Shown here in pieces: positions 1 through 6,867 of a stretch of 14,504 nt of DNA (position 1 is the stretch's first letter; every line of letters begins with the position of its first letter). The notes below the pieces were generated by a model. The model ran no database searches. It saw only the letters and a list, made by a program, of their open reading frames with translations, and was not told the origin of the DNA. The stretch spans positions 1 to 14,504 of the forward strand of contig JASLIG010000075.1 in the NCBI GenBank assembly GCA_030152805.1, in the 5' to 3' direction. The DNA comes from Solirubrobacterales bacterium. Its GTDB lineage: Bacteria > Actinomycetota > Thermoleophilia > Solirubrobacterales > 70-9. Both the position numbers and the translations under genes were made by a program.

Positions 1-648
1 CGCGGCGACGGCCAGATCAAGATCGAGATGCACTTCCTGCCCGACGTCTACGTGCCCTGCGAGCAGTGCCACGGCAAGCGCTACAACCGCGAGACGCTCG
101 AGGTCCGCTTCAAGGGCAAGAACATCGGCGACGTGCTCGAGATGTCGGTCGAGGAGGCGGTTGTCTTCTTCGAGAACGTGCCGAAGATCGCCCGCCGCCT
201 GCGCACCCTGCACGACGTCGGCCTCGACTACATCCGCCTCGGGCAGGCGGCAACGACCCTCTCCGGTGGCGAGGCGCAGCGCGTGAAGCTGGCTACCGAG
301 CTCTCCAAGGTCGCGACCGGCAACACGCTCTACATCCTCGACGAGCCGACCACCGGCCTTCACTTCGCCGACGTGCAGCGCCTGCTCGACGTGCTCGGCC
401 GCCTCGTCGACGCCGGCAACACCGTGGTCGTGATCGAGCACAATCTCGACGTGATCAAGACCGCCGACCACCTGATCGACCTCGGCCCCGAGGGAGGCGA
501 GGAGGGCGGCGAGATCGTCGCCACCGGCACCCCCGAGCAGGTCGCCGCCGTCTCGGGGTCCTACACCGGCCGCTTCCTCGCCGAGCTGATCGAGCCGGCG
601 AAGCCAAAGCGCGCTCCGCGCAAGCGGCGCGAAGCGGTCGCGGCTTAG
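1..648 (+). CDS. uvrA: UvrABC excinuclease subunit A, C-terminal part (5' end outside window)
   Basis: Damage-recognition ATPase of nucleotide excision repair; UvrA dimers load UvrB at bulky DNA lesions. The frame is open from base 1, giving 215 residues against roughly 950 for the whole protein, so only the end of the second ABC half is present. Visible in order: the second CxxC pair of the large zinc module (CEQC, fragment residues 20-23), the ABC signature LSGGEAQRVKLA, the Walker B and following segment YILDEPTTGLH, and the H-loop VVVIEHN. The tail after the ATPase fold is short and basic (KPKRAPRKRR). The stop is TAG at 646-648. The next gene starts 124 bp downstream on the same strand, with no clear terminator between. 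Family identity is certain from the motifs; nothing looks broken in the visible part. Confidence 0.97.
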   Translation, partial: RGDGQIKIEMHFLPDVYVPCEQCHGKRYNRETLEVRFKGKNIGDVLEMSVEEAVVFFENVPKIARRLRTLHDVGLDYIRLGQAATTLSGGEAQRVKLATELSKVATGNTLYILDEPTTGLHFADVQRLLDVLGRLVDAGNTVVVIEHNLDVIKTADHLIDLGPEGGEEGGEIVATGTPEQVAAVSGSYTGRFLAELIEPAKPKRAPRKRREAVAA

Positions 649-772
649 TCCGCGCGCCTTCGCGTTCATTCCCGGCTTCAGAAAATCAGTGGTGCCGAGC
701 ACCGCCGAGCGCTACCTTTGGGAGTGGTATTCGCGCCGAGCGGGTATGGGCAGGGGCGGAAAGGAGAGCCCC
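649..772. other. Intergenic gap between uvrA and the sugar importer operon
   Basis: This 124-bp gap should hold the promoter of the ABC importer operon. A small inverted repeat, GGTGC-CGA-GCACC, lies at 691-703; its 5-bp stem is too short to call an operator with confidence. TACCTT at 713-718 could serve as a -10 element but has no convincing -35 partner. There is no hairpin with a T-run to end uvrA transcription. An open frame runs upstream from the binding-protein gene to 689, but the lipoprotein signal peptide and the Shine-Dalgarno sequence fix the start at 773. Confidence 0.4.
761..766 (+). promoter_or_regulatory. Ribosome binding site that fixes the start of the sugar-binding lipoprotein
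   Basis: AAGGAG ends 6 nt before ATG 773. This start puts the basic n-region and the hydrophobic stretch at the very N-terminus. Starting at 689 would add 28 residues that spoil the lipoprotein signal. Confidence 0.8.
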
Positions 773-1867
773 ATGTTCCAATCAGCTTTGAAGCGTTTCT
801 CGCTTGCGGCTGGCACTCTGCTCGTGTTTGTAGTGGTGGCGGCCGGGTGTGGTGGAAGTGACAACGGTGGCGGCGGCCCCAAGGTCGCCCTGCTGCTGCC
901 CGAGAACCAGACCCCGCGCTACGAGGCTTCCGATCGGCCACGCTTCGAAGAAAAGGTCGAAGAAATATGCCCTGACTGCGAAATCCTCTACAGCAACGCC
1001 ACCGAGGACGCCTCCAAGCAGCAGAGCCAGGTCGAAGCGGCCCTGACCCAGGGCGCCGACGTGCTGGTGCTGGACCCGGTTGACGCCGCCTCGGCGGCCG
1101 CCAGCGTGCAGAAGGCCGACCAGCAGGGCGTGCCGGTGCTCAGCTACGACCGTCTCATCCTCGGTGCCGAAGTCGCGGTCTACGTCTCCTACGACAACGA
1201 ACGAGTGGGCGCGCTGCAGGCTGAATCGCTCTCCGAAAAGCTGAAAGAAGACGGCAGCCCGAAAGGGCCGATCGTGAAGATCAACGGCGATCCCGCCGAC
1301 AGCAACGCGGCTCTCTTCAAGGAAGGCTCGAACAAAGGGTTCGCGGCGGCCGGCGTGCAGATCGCCAAGGAATACGACACCCCGGAATGGTCGGCGACGA
1401 ACGCCCAGAACGAGATGCAGCAGGCGATCACGGCGATCGGCAAAGACGGCTTCGCTGGCGTCTACGCGGCCAACGACGACACCGGTGGCGGCGCGATCGC
1501 GGCGATGAAGTCGGCGGGCATCGATCCTGAAGAACGACCGACGACCGGCCAGGACGCCACGGTTGCCGGCCTGCAGCGGATCCTTGCCGGCCAGCAGTAC
1601 ATGACGGTTTACAAGGCCTACAAGCCCGAGGCTGCGATCAGCGCCGAAATCGCCATCGATCTCGCCGAAGGCAAAGAAATCCCACAGGGCAAGGTCACGG
1701 ATGAACTCGACAACGAAGCGGGCAAAGTGCCCTCGATCCTGTTCGAACCGGTCGCGGTCACCAAAGACAACATCAAGCAGACCGTGATCGCGGACGAAGA
1801 AGTATCGATCGACGAACTCTGCACCGGGCCTTACGCCAAGGCCTGCAAGGAAGCTGGGATCTCCTAG
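773..1867 (+). CDS. xylF: Sugar ABC transporter substrate-binding lipoprotein, XylF-like
   Basis: Extracytoplasmic sugar receptor (periplasmic-binding-protein-like domain 4) that feeds a CUT2-type importer. The 364-residue product begins with a basic n-region, a hydrophobic stretch and AAGC, so Cys26 should be lipidated; a glycine-rich linker follows. The body has the XylF pattern: ADVLVLDPVDAASAA (about 95-109), GVPVLSYDRLI (about 119-129) and VSYDNERVGALQA (about 138-150). The C-terminal end LCTGPYAKACKEAGIS is also typical of actinobacterial xylose-binding proteins. It is first in a three-gene operon, with the ATPase gene beginning 12 nt after its stop. D-xylose is the favoured ligand by resemblance, but related proteins bind ribose, fructose or inositol, so the substrate is inferred. 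Confidence 0.88.
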   Translation: MFQSALKRFSLAAGTLLVFVVVAAGCGGSDNGGGGPKVALLLPENQTPRYEASDRPRFEEKVEEICPDCEILYSNATEDASKQQSQVEAALTQGADVLVLDPVDAASAAASVQKADQQGVPVLSYDRLILGAEVAVYVSYDNERVGALQAESLSEKLKEDGSPKGPIVKINGDPADSNAALFKEGSNKGFAAAGVQIAKEYDTPEWSATNAQNEMQQAITAIGKDGFAGVYAANDDTGGGAIAAMKSAGIDPEERPTTGQDATVAGLQRILAGQQYMTVYKAYKPEAAISAEIAIDLAEGKEIPQGKVTDELDNEAGKVPSILFEPVAVTKDNIKQTVIADEEVSIDELCTGPYAKACKEAGIS

Positions 1868-1868
1868 C

Positions 1869-1872
1869 GAGG
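1869..1872 (+). promoter_or_regulatory. Ribosome binding site selecting ATG 1880 over ATG 1874
   Basis: The only purine-rich element after the xylF stop is GAGG at 1869-1872. It lies 1 nt from ATG 1874, which is too close, and 7 nt from ATG 1880, which is ideal. Confidence 0.6.
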
Positions 1873-1879
1873 GATGCGG

Positions 1880-2689
1880 ATGAACGCGGACTCCCCGTTG
1901 CTCGAGGTCGATGGGGTCAGCAAGAGGTTCGGCCCGGTCCAGGCTCTGGACCGGGTCGACTTCGGCGTCGGGGAAGGCGAAGTGGTCGGCCTGGTCGGCG
2001 ACAACGGTGCCGGCAAGTCGACGCTGGTGAAGACGATCGCCGGCATTCATTCGCCGGACACCGGCCGCATCCGCTTTGGCGGGAAGGAAGTGACGATCTC
2101 GCGGCCCCAGGACGCGACCTCACTCGGCATCGCGACCGTCTACCAGGACCTGGCGCTTTGCGACAACCTCGACGTGGTGGCGAACATCTTCCTCGGCCAG
2201 GAGGAGGTCTCGGGCGGCGCGGCCCAGGCCACCCGCCAGCTCGACGAGGCGAAGATGGAGCACCGGGCCGGTGAGCTGCTCTCCAGCCTCGCGGTGACTA
2301 TTCCCAGCCTGCGCACGGAGGTCGGGACGCTCTCCGGCGGCCAGCGCCAGCAGGTCGCGGTGGCGCGCTCGCTGCTCGGCGAACCCAGGGTCGTGCTGCT
2401 CGACGAGCCGACGGCCGCGCTCGGCGTGCCGCAGACCAAGCTGGTGCTGGAGCTGATCGGGCACCTGCGCGAGCGAGGGCTCGGCGTCGTCGTGATCAGC
2501 CACAACCTCGCCAACGTCTTCGACGTGGCCGACCGGATCGTCGTCCTGCGCCTAGGGCGCACCGCTGGCGATTTCGAAGCCGAGCAGACGACCGAGGAGC
2601 ACGTCGTCGCGGCGATCACCGGCGCCGGCGGCAACGGGGGCGAAAACGCGGGCGGCGCCGGTGGTGAGAGCGGGGAGGAGGCGCGATGA
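1880..2689 (+). CDS. Sugar ABC transporter ATP-binding protein, single ABC domain
   Basis: Cytoplasmic ATPase that drives the importer. The 269-residue product has Walker A GDNGAGKST (40-48), Q-loop YQD (88-90), signature LSGGQRQQVAVARSL (151-165), Walker B VVLLDEPTAALG (171-182) and H-loop VVISHN (204-209). All catalytic elements are intact. It carries one ABC domain, about half the length of E. coli XylG or RbsA (two fused domains), so it should act as a homodimer like FrcA-type ATPases. The last 20 or so residues are a Gly/Glu-rich, probably disordered tail. ATG 1874 is a possible alternative start adding two residues. The stop overlaps the permease start (ATGA at 2686-2689), indicating coupled translation. 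Confidence 0.9.
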   Translation: MNADSPLLEVDGVSKRFGPVQALDRVDFGVGEGEVVGLVGDNGAGKSTLVKTIAGIHSPDTGRIRFGGKEVTISRPQDATSLGIATVYQDLALCDNLDVVANIFLGQEEVSGGAAQATRQLDEAKMEHRAGELLSSLAVTIPSLRTEVGTLSGGQRQQVAVARSLLGEPRVVLLDEPTAALGVPQTKLVLELIGHLRERGLGVVVISHNLANVFDVADRIVVLRLGRTAGDFEAEQTTEEHVVAAITGAGGNGGENAGGAGGESGEEAR

Positions 2690-3909
2690 GCGTCGCCGAA
2701 AGCGCAACCCCGGCCGCCTCGGGCCAGGCGCAGGACGAGCCGGGCGTCGGCACGAGCGCCCTGCGGCGCTTCGTCCAGGGCGACCTCGCCTCGCTGCGGG
2801 TGGTGCTCGGCCTGGCGGTGATCTGGGCGATCTTCCAGTTCGAGAACGACCGCTTCCTCTCGGCCGAGAACCTGACCAACCTGATGCTGCAGATCACCGC
2901 GGTCGGCCTGATCTCGATCGGCATCGTCTACGTGCTGCTGCTTGGCGAGATCGACCTCTCGGTCGGCGCGGTCAGCGGCCTGGCGGCGGCGGTGATGGCC
3001 GTGTTGAACGTCCAGCACGGCTGGAGCCCGTACCTGGCGATCCTCGCCGCCGTCCTCGTCGGCACGGCGATCGGTCTGTTCCAGGGCTCCGTGTTCACCC
3101 GCTTCGGGGTGCCCTCGTTCGTCGTCACGCTGGCCGGCCTGCTCGCCTGGCAGGGAGCGCTGCTGCAGGTGCTCGGCTCTACCGGATCGATCAACATCAA
3201 CAACTCGAAGATCACCGGCCTCGCCAACACCTTCTACTCGGACGCGGTCGGCTGGGCGATCGCCGTAGTCGTGATCGCGGCCTATGCCGGCGTCGTCCTT
3301 GCCGGATACCGCAGCCGCATCGGGCACGGCCTAACCGGAGAGAGCATGACCCCGCTGCTCATCCGGATCGCGCTGGTCGCCGTGATCGCGCTGGTCGCCG
3401 TGGCCGTCCTCAACTCCGACCGCGGTGTGCCCCTGGCGCTGCTGATCCTGCTGGCCTTCGTCGTCGGCTTCGAATACATCGCCAGGCGCACGCGCTTCGG
3501 GCGCCACGTCTACGCGGTCGGCGGCAACGCCGAGGCCGCGCGCCGCGCCGGCATCGGCGTCGACAAGATCCGCATCGCGGTCTTCGCCCTGGCAAGCACG
3601 ATGGCCGCGATCGGCGGCATTCTCGCCGCCTCGCGCCTGCTCGCCGTCAATCAGAGCTCCGGCGGCAGTGAACTGCTGCTGCTGGCGATCGCCGGCCCGG
3701 TGATCGCCGGCACCAGCCTCTTCGGCGGCCGCGGCGCGGTCTGGACAGCCCTGCTCGGCGCCCTCGTGATCGGCTCGATCGCCAACGGCATGGACCTGCT
3801 CGCCCTCTCCTCGGCGGTCAAGTTCATGGTCACCGGCGGCGTCCTCCTGCTCGCCGTAATCGTCGACGCAATCGCCCGCCGCGAGCGCCAAGCCGCCGGC
3901 CGCGTCTAG
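2686..3909 (+). CDS. xylH: Sugar ABC transporter permease, XylH-like (BPD_transp_2 family)
   Basis: Membrane-spanning subunit of the CUT2 importer. The 407-residue protein has a polar N-terminus of about 35 residues and then repeated hydrophobic segments consistent with ten or so transmembrane helices. Family landmarks are LLGEIDLSVGAVSGLAAA (85-102), the coupling-helix region VGGNAEAARRAGI (278-290), facing the ATPase, and SLFGGRGAVWTALLGALVIG (344-363). A strong GGAGGAG (2674-2680) sits 5 nt before the ATG, which overlaps the ATPase stop. The length fits XylH (about 390-430). The operon ends here: the next gene is 141 bp away with quite different base composition, and no sugar-metabolism gene follows on this strand. 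Transport direction and class are secure; the sugar is not. Confidence 0.9.
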   Translation: MSVAESATPAASGQAQDEPGVGTSALRRFVQGDLASLRVVLGLAVIWAIFQFENDRFLSAENLTNLMLQITAVGLISIGIVYVLLLGEIDLSVGAVSGLAAAVMAVLNVQHGWSPYLAILAAVLVGTAIGLFQGSVFTRFGVPSFVVTLAGLLAWQGALLQVLGSTGSININNSKITGLANTFYSDAVGWAIAVVVIAAYAGVVLAGYRSRIGHGLTGESMTPLLIRIALVAVIALVAVAVLNSDRGVPLALLILLAFVVGFEYIARRTRFGRHVYAVGGNAEAARRAGIGVDKIRIAVFALASTMAAIGGILAASRLLAVNQSSGGSELLLLAIAGPVIAGTSLFGGRGAVWTALLGALVIGSIANGMDLLALSSAVKFMVTGGVLLLAVIVDAIARRERQAAGRV

Positions 3910-3933
3910 CTGTATCGGTGCCGCCATAAGGCC

Positions 3934-3962
3934 TTGCATTTCTCAGCGCGCTGGTAGACAAT
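3934..3962 (+). promoter_or_regulatory. Candidate promoter for the duplicated-module secreted protein
   Basis: TTGCAT (3934-3939) and GACAAT (3957-3962) are spaced by 17 nt. The -35 matches the consensus at three of six bases and the -10 at four of six, so this is only a fair candidate. It would start RNA near 3969 and leave a leader of about 80 nt. Confidence 0.35.
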
Positions 3963-3988
3963 ACACAGACTTCCTTGAGTAAAAATAA

Positions 3989-4024
3989 CGAGCCCATACC
4001 GGGCTCGGAAAATCCGGGGGCCCG
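3989..4024. repeat. Two mutually exclusive hairpins in the leader before 4051
   Basis: Hairpin A is CGAGCCC (3989-3995) with GGGCTCG (4001-4007), a perfect 7-bp stem with loop ATACC. Hairpin B pairs CGGGC (4000-4004) with GCCCG (4020-4024) and encloses CGGA-AAA-TCCG (4006-4016). B uses bases from the right arm of A, so the two cannot coexist. There is no T-run after either on the plus strand. On the minus strand hairpin A is followed by TTATTTTTA, so it could instead end leftward transcription arriving from the kinase operon. Confidence 0.45.
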
Positions 4025-4050
4025 AACGGGTCACGAGTGGGAGGCGAGCG

Positions 4051-5331
4051 ATGACATCAACCGTTAGTCGTAACCTGCGTTTGATAGCTGTATGCGTCGT
4101 GATCCTAGGTGCGTTTGCAAGTTTGGCAGCGGGGGCGAATGCCGAAACCGAATGGCGCATCGGTGGAAAAACCCTTAAGGCACTGGGTGCCAACGAAGTT
4201 GGGGTCACCGGAAAACTTACCGAATCCTTGCGCCTGGCAATCCCGTGGTATGCCAGCGAAATCACCTGTAGTTCGGCAACAAGCGAAGGCGCCAAAATTG
4301 TTAAAGGGGGCAGTGCTCCTCTAACTTTGAACCTTTCGTCATGCGTTCTCAGCGGTCCACCCTTTGTCGCGGAAACATGCAAACTAGTTGAACCGTTCAA
4401 ACTGAAATTCTCAGGGCTGGCAGTTTCCCATAGCGGCTCATTTTACGACTTATTGAAAGCGTCGGAAGTTGGCAAACCAATTACAGTCATTGAATTTAAA
4501 GAAAAAACAGAATGTCCTCTGCCTCTAAAAAATGAAGTAACCGGCACCACAGTGGCCGCATTCGAATCTGGCGAACGATCTGAACAGCCCTTGACCTTCA
4601 ATACGACGACCGAAGCTTTATTCAAAAAAGATGCGCTGCTCTTTGGGTCCCATCCCGCAACCCTAAAAGGGAAGGAGACCTTGAGCCTCAATTCCCCGTA
4701 TGAAGGCAAATCATGGACGCCAGCCGAAGCGCCTGCAGCTCCGCAGGCAGGCGAATTTAAGATAGCTGGCAAAACTTTTGCGGAACGGAAAATCGAGGAA
4801 GCCACCGTCTCGGCGGTGATGGATGGGACATTTAGCGTCGCGATTCCTGGTCTTTCATATGAGGTCAACTGCACAGGCCTGACAACCACTTCGGCAAAGC
4901 TCGAATTAGCCGGGGTCGCAAAAACTACTTTCTTACTAACGAAATGCACTCCCGCAACAACAACTACCTTAGAACTGATACCAGGATGTGAACTCCCCAG
5001 TGGAGATCTGACAATGTCGGTGAAATTTTCGGTCGTTCGCTACGACGCTCACGTCTACCTATTAGCCGAACCGTCTGCAAGCGTCACCTTTGTAGAAAAT
5101 GGAAAATGCACGCTATTCAATTTCAATATTTCTGGATCACTAGGAGCAGAACTCGGGAAAGAAGCAGTAACCCAAAAAATTGAATTTGATTCTGCTTCCA
5201 CCTTGGGGAAAGAAATCTCCAATATGCTTGAAGATAAACAAGTATTTGGCGCGCAGCCGATGACGATGAAGTTGACGCTCTTAATGTCCCTGAACGGACC
5301 AAATGAAGGTCTAGGTTGGCAAGGGGTGTGA
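4051..5331 (+). CDS. Secreted protein of unknown function, two copies of a four-cysteine module
   Basis: Function not recognised. The 426-residue product opens with a clear signal peptide (n-region to Arg10, hydrophobic core, likely cleavage after AGANA, residue 31). The mature part is a tandem duplication with a constant offset of 201 residues: WRIGGKTL (35) matches FKIAGKTF (236), and the LNSPYEGKSW end (213-222) matches LNGPNEGLGW (414-423). Cys73, 98, 110 and 155 correspond to Cys274, 299, 313 and 353, so two disulfides per module are likely. There are no further transmembrane helices and no LPxTG-type anchor, so it is probably released or loosely wall-associated. GGGAGG (4039-4044) lies 6 nt before the ATG. 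Base use is unlike the neighbours: A/T-ending codons are frequent and at least seven TTA codons occur. It ends 4 nt from the convergent kinase gene. Similar style is seen in Thermoleophilia secreted families (inference). Confidence 0.85.
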   Translation: MTSTVSRNLRLIAVCVVILGAFASLAAGANAETEWRIGGKTLKALGANEVGVTGKLTESLRLAIPWYASEITCSSATSEGAKIVKGGSAPLTLNLSSCVLSGPPFVAETCKLVEPFKLKFSGLAVSHSGSFYDLLKASEVGKPITVIEFKEKTECPLPLKNEVTGTTVAAFESGERSEQPLTFNTTTEALFKKDALLFGSHPATLKGKETLSLNSPYEGKSWTPAEAPAAPQAGEFKIAGKTFAERKIEEATVSAVMDGTFSVAIPGLSYEVNCTGLTTTSAKLELAGVAKTTFLLTKCTPATTTTLELIPGCELPSGDLTMSVKFSVVRYDAHVYLLAEPSASVTFVENGKCTLFNFNISGSLGAELGKEAVTQKIEFDSASTLGKEISNMLEDKQVFGAQPMTMKLTLLMSLNGPNEGLGWQGV

Positions 5332-5335
5332 TGCT

Positions 5336-6313
5336 TCAGGGCATTGGCTGGATGAGGAGGGAGGCGCCGATGGCGCCTCCCAGGTCGTCGAGGGAAGCAT
5401 TGCGGACGGCGGGCGGGTGCTCGTCGAGGAAGAGGTGCTTGCTCATCTCCTTGGTCAGCGGCTCCATGTAGCGCTCGCCGAAGCGGCCGCCGAGGCCGCC
5501 GCCGATGATCACGGCCTCGACGTCGAGCAGGTTGACGGCGGAGGCGACGCCAGTGCCCAGCATCTCGATTGCGCGGTCGACCAACTCGCCGGCGAGTTGG
5601 TCGCCGTGGTCGAGCGCTCGCTGCCAGATGCCGCTGGTGAGACGGTCCCTGCCGTGCTTGCGCATCAGCTTGAAGAGGTCGGTCTTCCTGCCCTCTTCGT
5701 GCTGGCGCCTCGCCTCGGCTTCCATCGCGGCGCGCCCGGCGTAGGCCTCCATGCAGCCCTTGCGCCCGCAAGGGCACTTGGCCCCGCCCCGCTTCACCAC
5801 TATGTGGCCGATCTCCCCCGCGGCACCCCGCCCAAGCCACGGCTTGTCGTCGAGGATGATGCCGCCGCCGACGCCGGTGCCCCACCAGACGCCGAGCAAT
5901 GAGTCGAAGGGCTGGCCGGCGCCGAGATGGAACTCGCCTTCGACCGCGACCTGGACGTCGTTGCCGATCCGTACCTCGGTCCCGAGCGCCTCGGCGAGCG
6001 TCGCGCCGAGCGGGAAGCTTCCCTCCCAGCCAGGCAGGTTGCGGGCGCCGCTGACGACGCCCGTCTTGCCGTCAGCGTCGCCTGGCGAGCCTACGCCGAC
6101 GCCCTGTAGATCCTCGAGCTCGACCCCGGCGGCGGATGCCGCCTCGCGCAGCGCCGCCGCCATCGCCTCGGCCACGTCGGCTGGGCCACCAGCCGTCGGC
6201 GTCGGGTGGCGCGCTTCGCCGAGCACTTTTCCACCTGCATCGACGATCGCGGTCTGGATCTTGGTGCCGCCGAGGTCGATGCCGCCGCGCAGCTGCCCTG
6301 CCGCGGCGCTCAC
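5336..6313 (-). CDS. ROK-family sugar kinase (glucokinase-like)
   Basis: Cytoplasmic ATP-dependent sugar kinase, most likely phosphorylating glucose at the 6-position. The 325-residue product shows the phosphate-binding loop DLGGTK (13-18), catalytic Asp119 within IGND, the glycine-rich GTGVGGGI (146-152), and the ROK zinc site made by His170 in GEIGH with CxCGxxGC (Cys180, Cys182, Cys187) followed by Glu189. No helix-turn-helix precedes the kinase fold, so it is an enzyme and not a ROK repressor. The start is GTG at 6313; an open frame continues upstream, but that stretch encodes the previous gene in another frame. GTGA at 6310-6313 couples it to that gene's stop. The 3' end faces 4051-5331 with only 4 nt between stops. 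N-acetylglucosamine or another hexose remains possible as substrate. Confidence 0.9.
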   Translation of the reverse strand: MSAAAGQLRGGIDLGGTKIQTAIVDAGGKVLGEARHPTPTAGGPADVAEAMAAALREAASAAGVELEDLQGVGVGSPGDADGKTGVVSGARNLPGWEGSFPLGATLAEALGTEVRIGNDVQVAVEGEFHLGAGQPFDSLLGVWWGTGVGGGIILDDKPWLGRGAAGEIGHIVVKRGGAKCPCGRKGCMEAYAGRAAMEAEARRQHEEGRKTDLFKLMRKHGRDRLTSGIWQRALDHGDQLAGELVDRAIEMLGTGVASAVNLLDVEAVIIGGGLGGRFGERYMEPLTKEMSKHLFLDEHPPAVRNASLDDLGGAIGASLLIQPMP

Positions 6314-6798
6314 GACTGGGCGGCCTGAGCATCGCCCTGCAGGACGCCGATCAGTTCCTGGCTGACCGGATCGTCCTTGACCCCGATCGCGACCAGCGTC
6401 GCCTTGCTGCCCTCCCCGCTCTCCAGGGTGAGGGCGGTCATGCCGCTGGCGGGCGCGGTGCTTACGCGGGTGCCGGCGCGCTCCCAGTTCGCCACCTCGT
6501 CGGCGAGCTTGAAGTCGCGCCCGACCTTGAGCTTGAAGGCGTAGATCCGTTCCGGCGTGACCGCGAGCAGAACCTTGTCCGGCAGCCCGCCGGCCTGCTT
6601 TTTGCGCAGCTTCTTGACCCCGGCGTAGACGAGTCCGCCGAGCTGCGCCTTGGAGGCGGCGTAGCTCGCCGTCGCGCCGCCCTGGCGGAAGCCCGCCGCA
6701 GCGAGTACATCTTCGCCGTTGACGCGCGGGGTCGCCATGTCGTGACACTTCTGGCGCCACTCGGCGACGTACTCCGGGTTCATCTCGAACATTCCCAT
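6310..6798 (-). CDS. Unknown cytoplasmic protein, possible bacterial PH-like domain
   Basis: Not confidently recognised. The 162-residue product has no signal peptide or transmembrane helix. The middle, KVLLAVTPERIYAFKLK (75-91), followed by alternating polar and hydrophobic strands and the ending DPVSQELIGVLQG (143-155), looks like the beta-rich body and closing helix of small PH-like or GRAM-like bacterial domains. That is an inference from pattern only. The N-terminal 60 residues are Gly/Ala-rich and unassigned. AGGAG at 6807-6811 (complement) sits 8 nt before ATG 6798, a good start; a second ATG at 6792 is possible. Its TGA overlaps the GTG of the ROK kinase, so the two are translated together, which suggests a functional link or simple co-regulation. 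It is divergent from the acyltransferase gene across about 69 bp. Confidence 0.72.
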   Translation of the reverse strand: MGMFEMNPEYVAEWRQKCHDMATPRVNGEDVLAAAGFRQGGATASYAASKAQLGGLVYAGVKKLRKKQAGGLPDKVLLAVTPERIYAFKLKVGRDFKLADEVANWERAGTRVSTAPASGMTALTLESGEGSKATLVAIGVKDDPVSQELIGVLQGDAQAAQS

Positions 6799-6867
6799 CG
6801 CGAAAGCTCCTCTCCGGCGGGTTGCGCGAGCCGACCCTACTCGCGGCCGCTCTGGAAAGCTAGGCCC
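6799..6867. promoter_or_regulatory. Divergent promoter region between the kinase operon and the acyltransferase
   Basis: These 69 bp must hold the start signals of both divergent units if each has its own promoter. I see no clear -35/-10 pair in either direction. A GGAAAG at 6854-6859 is the only plausible, weak, ribosome binding site for the GTG at 6868. Confidence 0.35.

Noticed and set aside
691..703. GGTGC-CGA-GCACC as operator of the sugar importer
   Set aside because: The stem has only five base pairs with a 3-nt loop, and no regulator gene is nearby; expected often by chance in such GC-rich sequence.
782..2050. Long minus-strand open frame opposite the sugar-binding protein
   Set aside because: Its sequence is the Asp/Arg/His-rich pattern of an antisense shadow in GC-rich DNA; the plus-strand gene has a signal peptide, RBS and family motifs.
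6314..6760. Upstream extension of the ROK kinase to 474 residues
   Set aside because: The added part is Arg/Gly-rich shadow of the preceding gene; the GTGA overlap at 6310-6313 gives the natural start.
6136..6867. Upstream extension of the acyltransferase to 436 residues
   Set aside because: This stretch lies antisense to the kinase and its partner and has no hexapeptide or other recognisable sequence.
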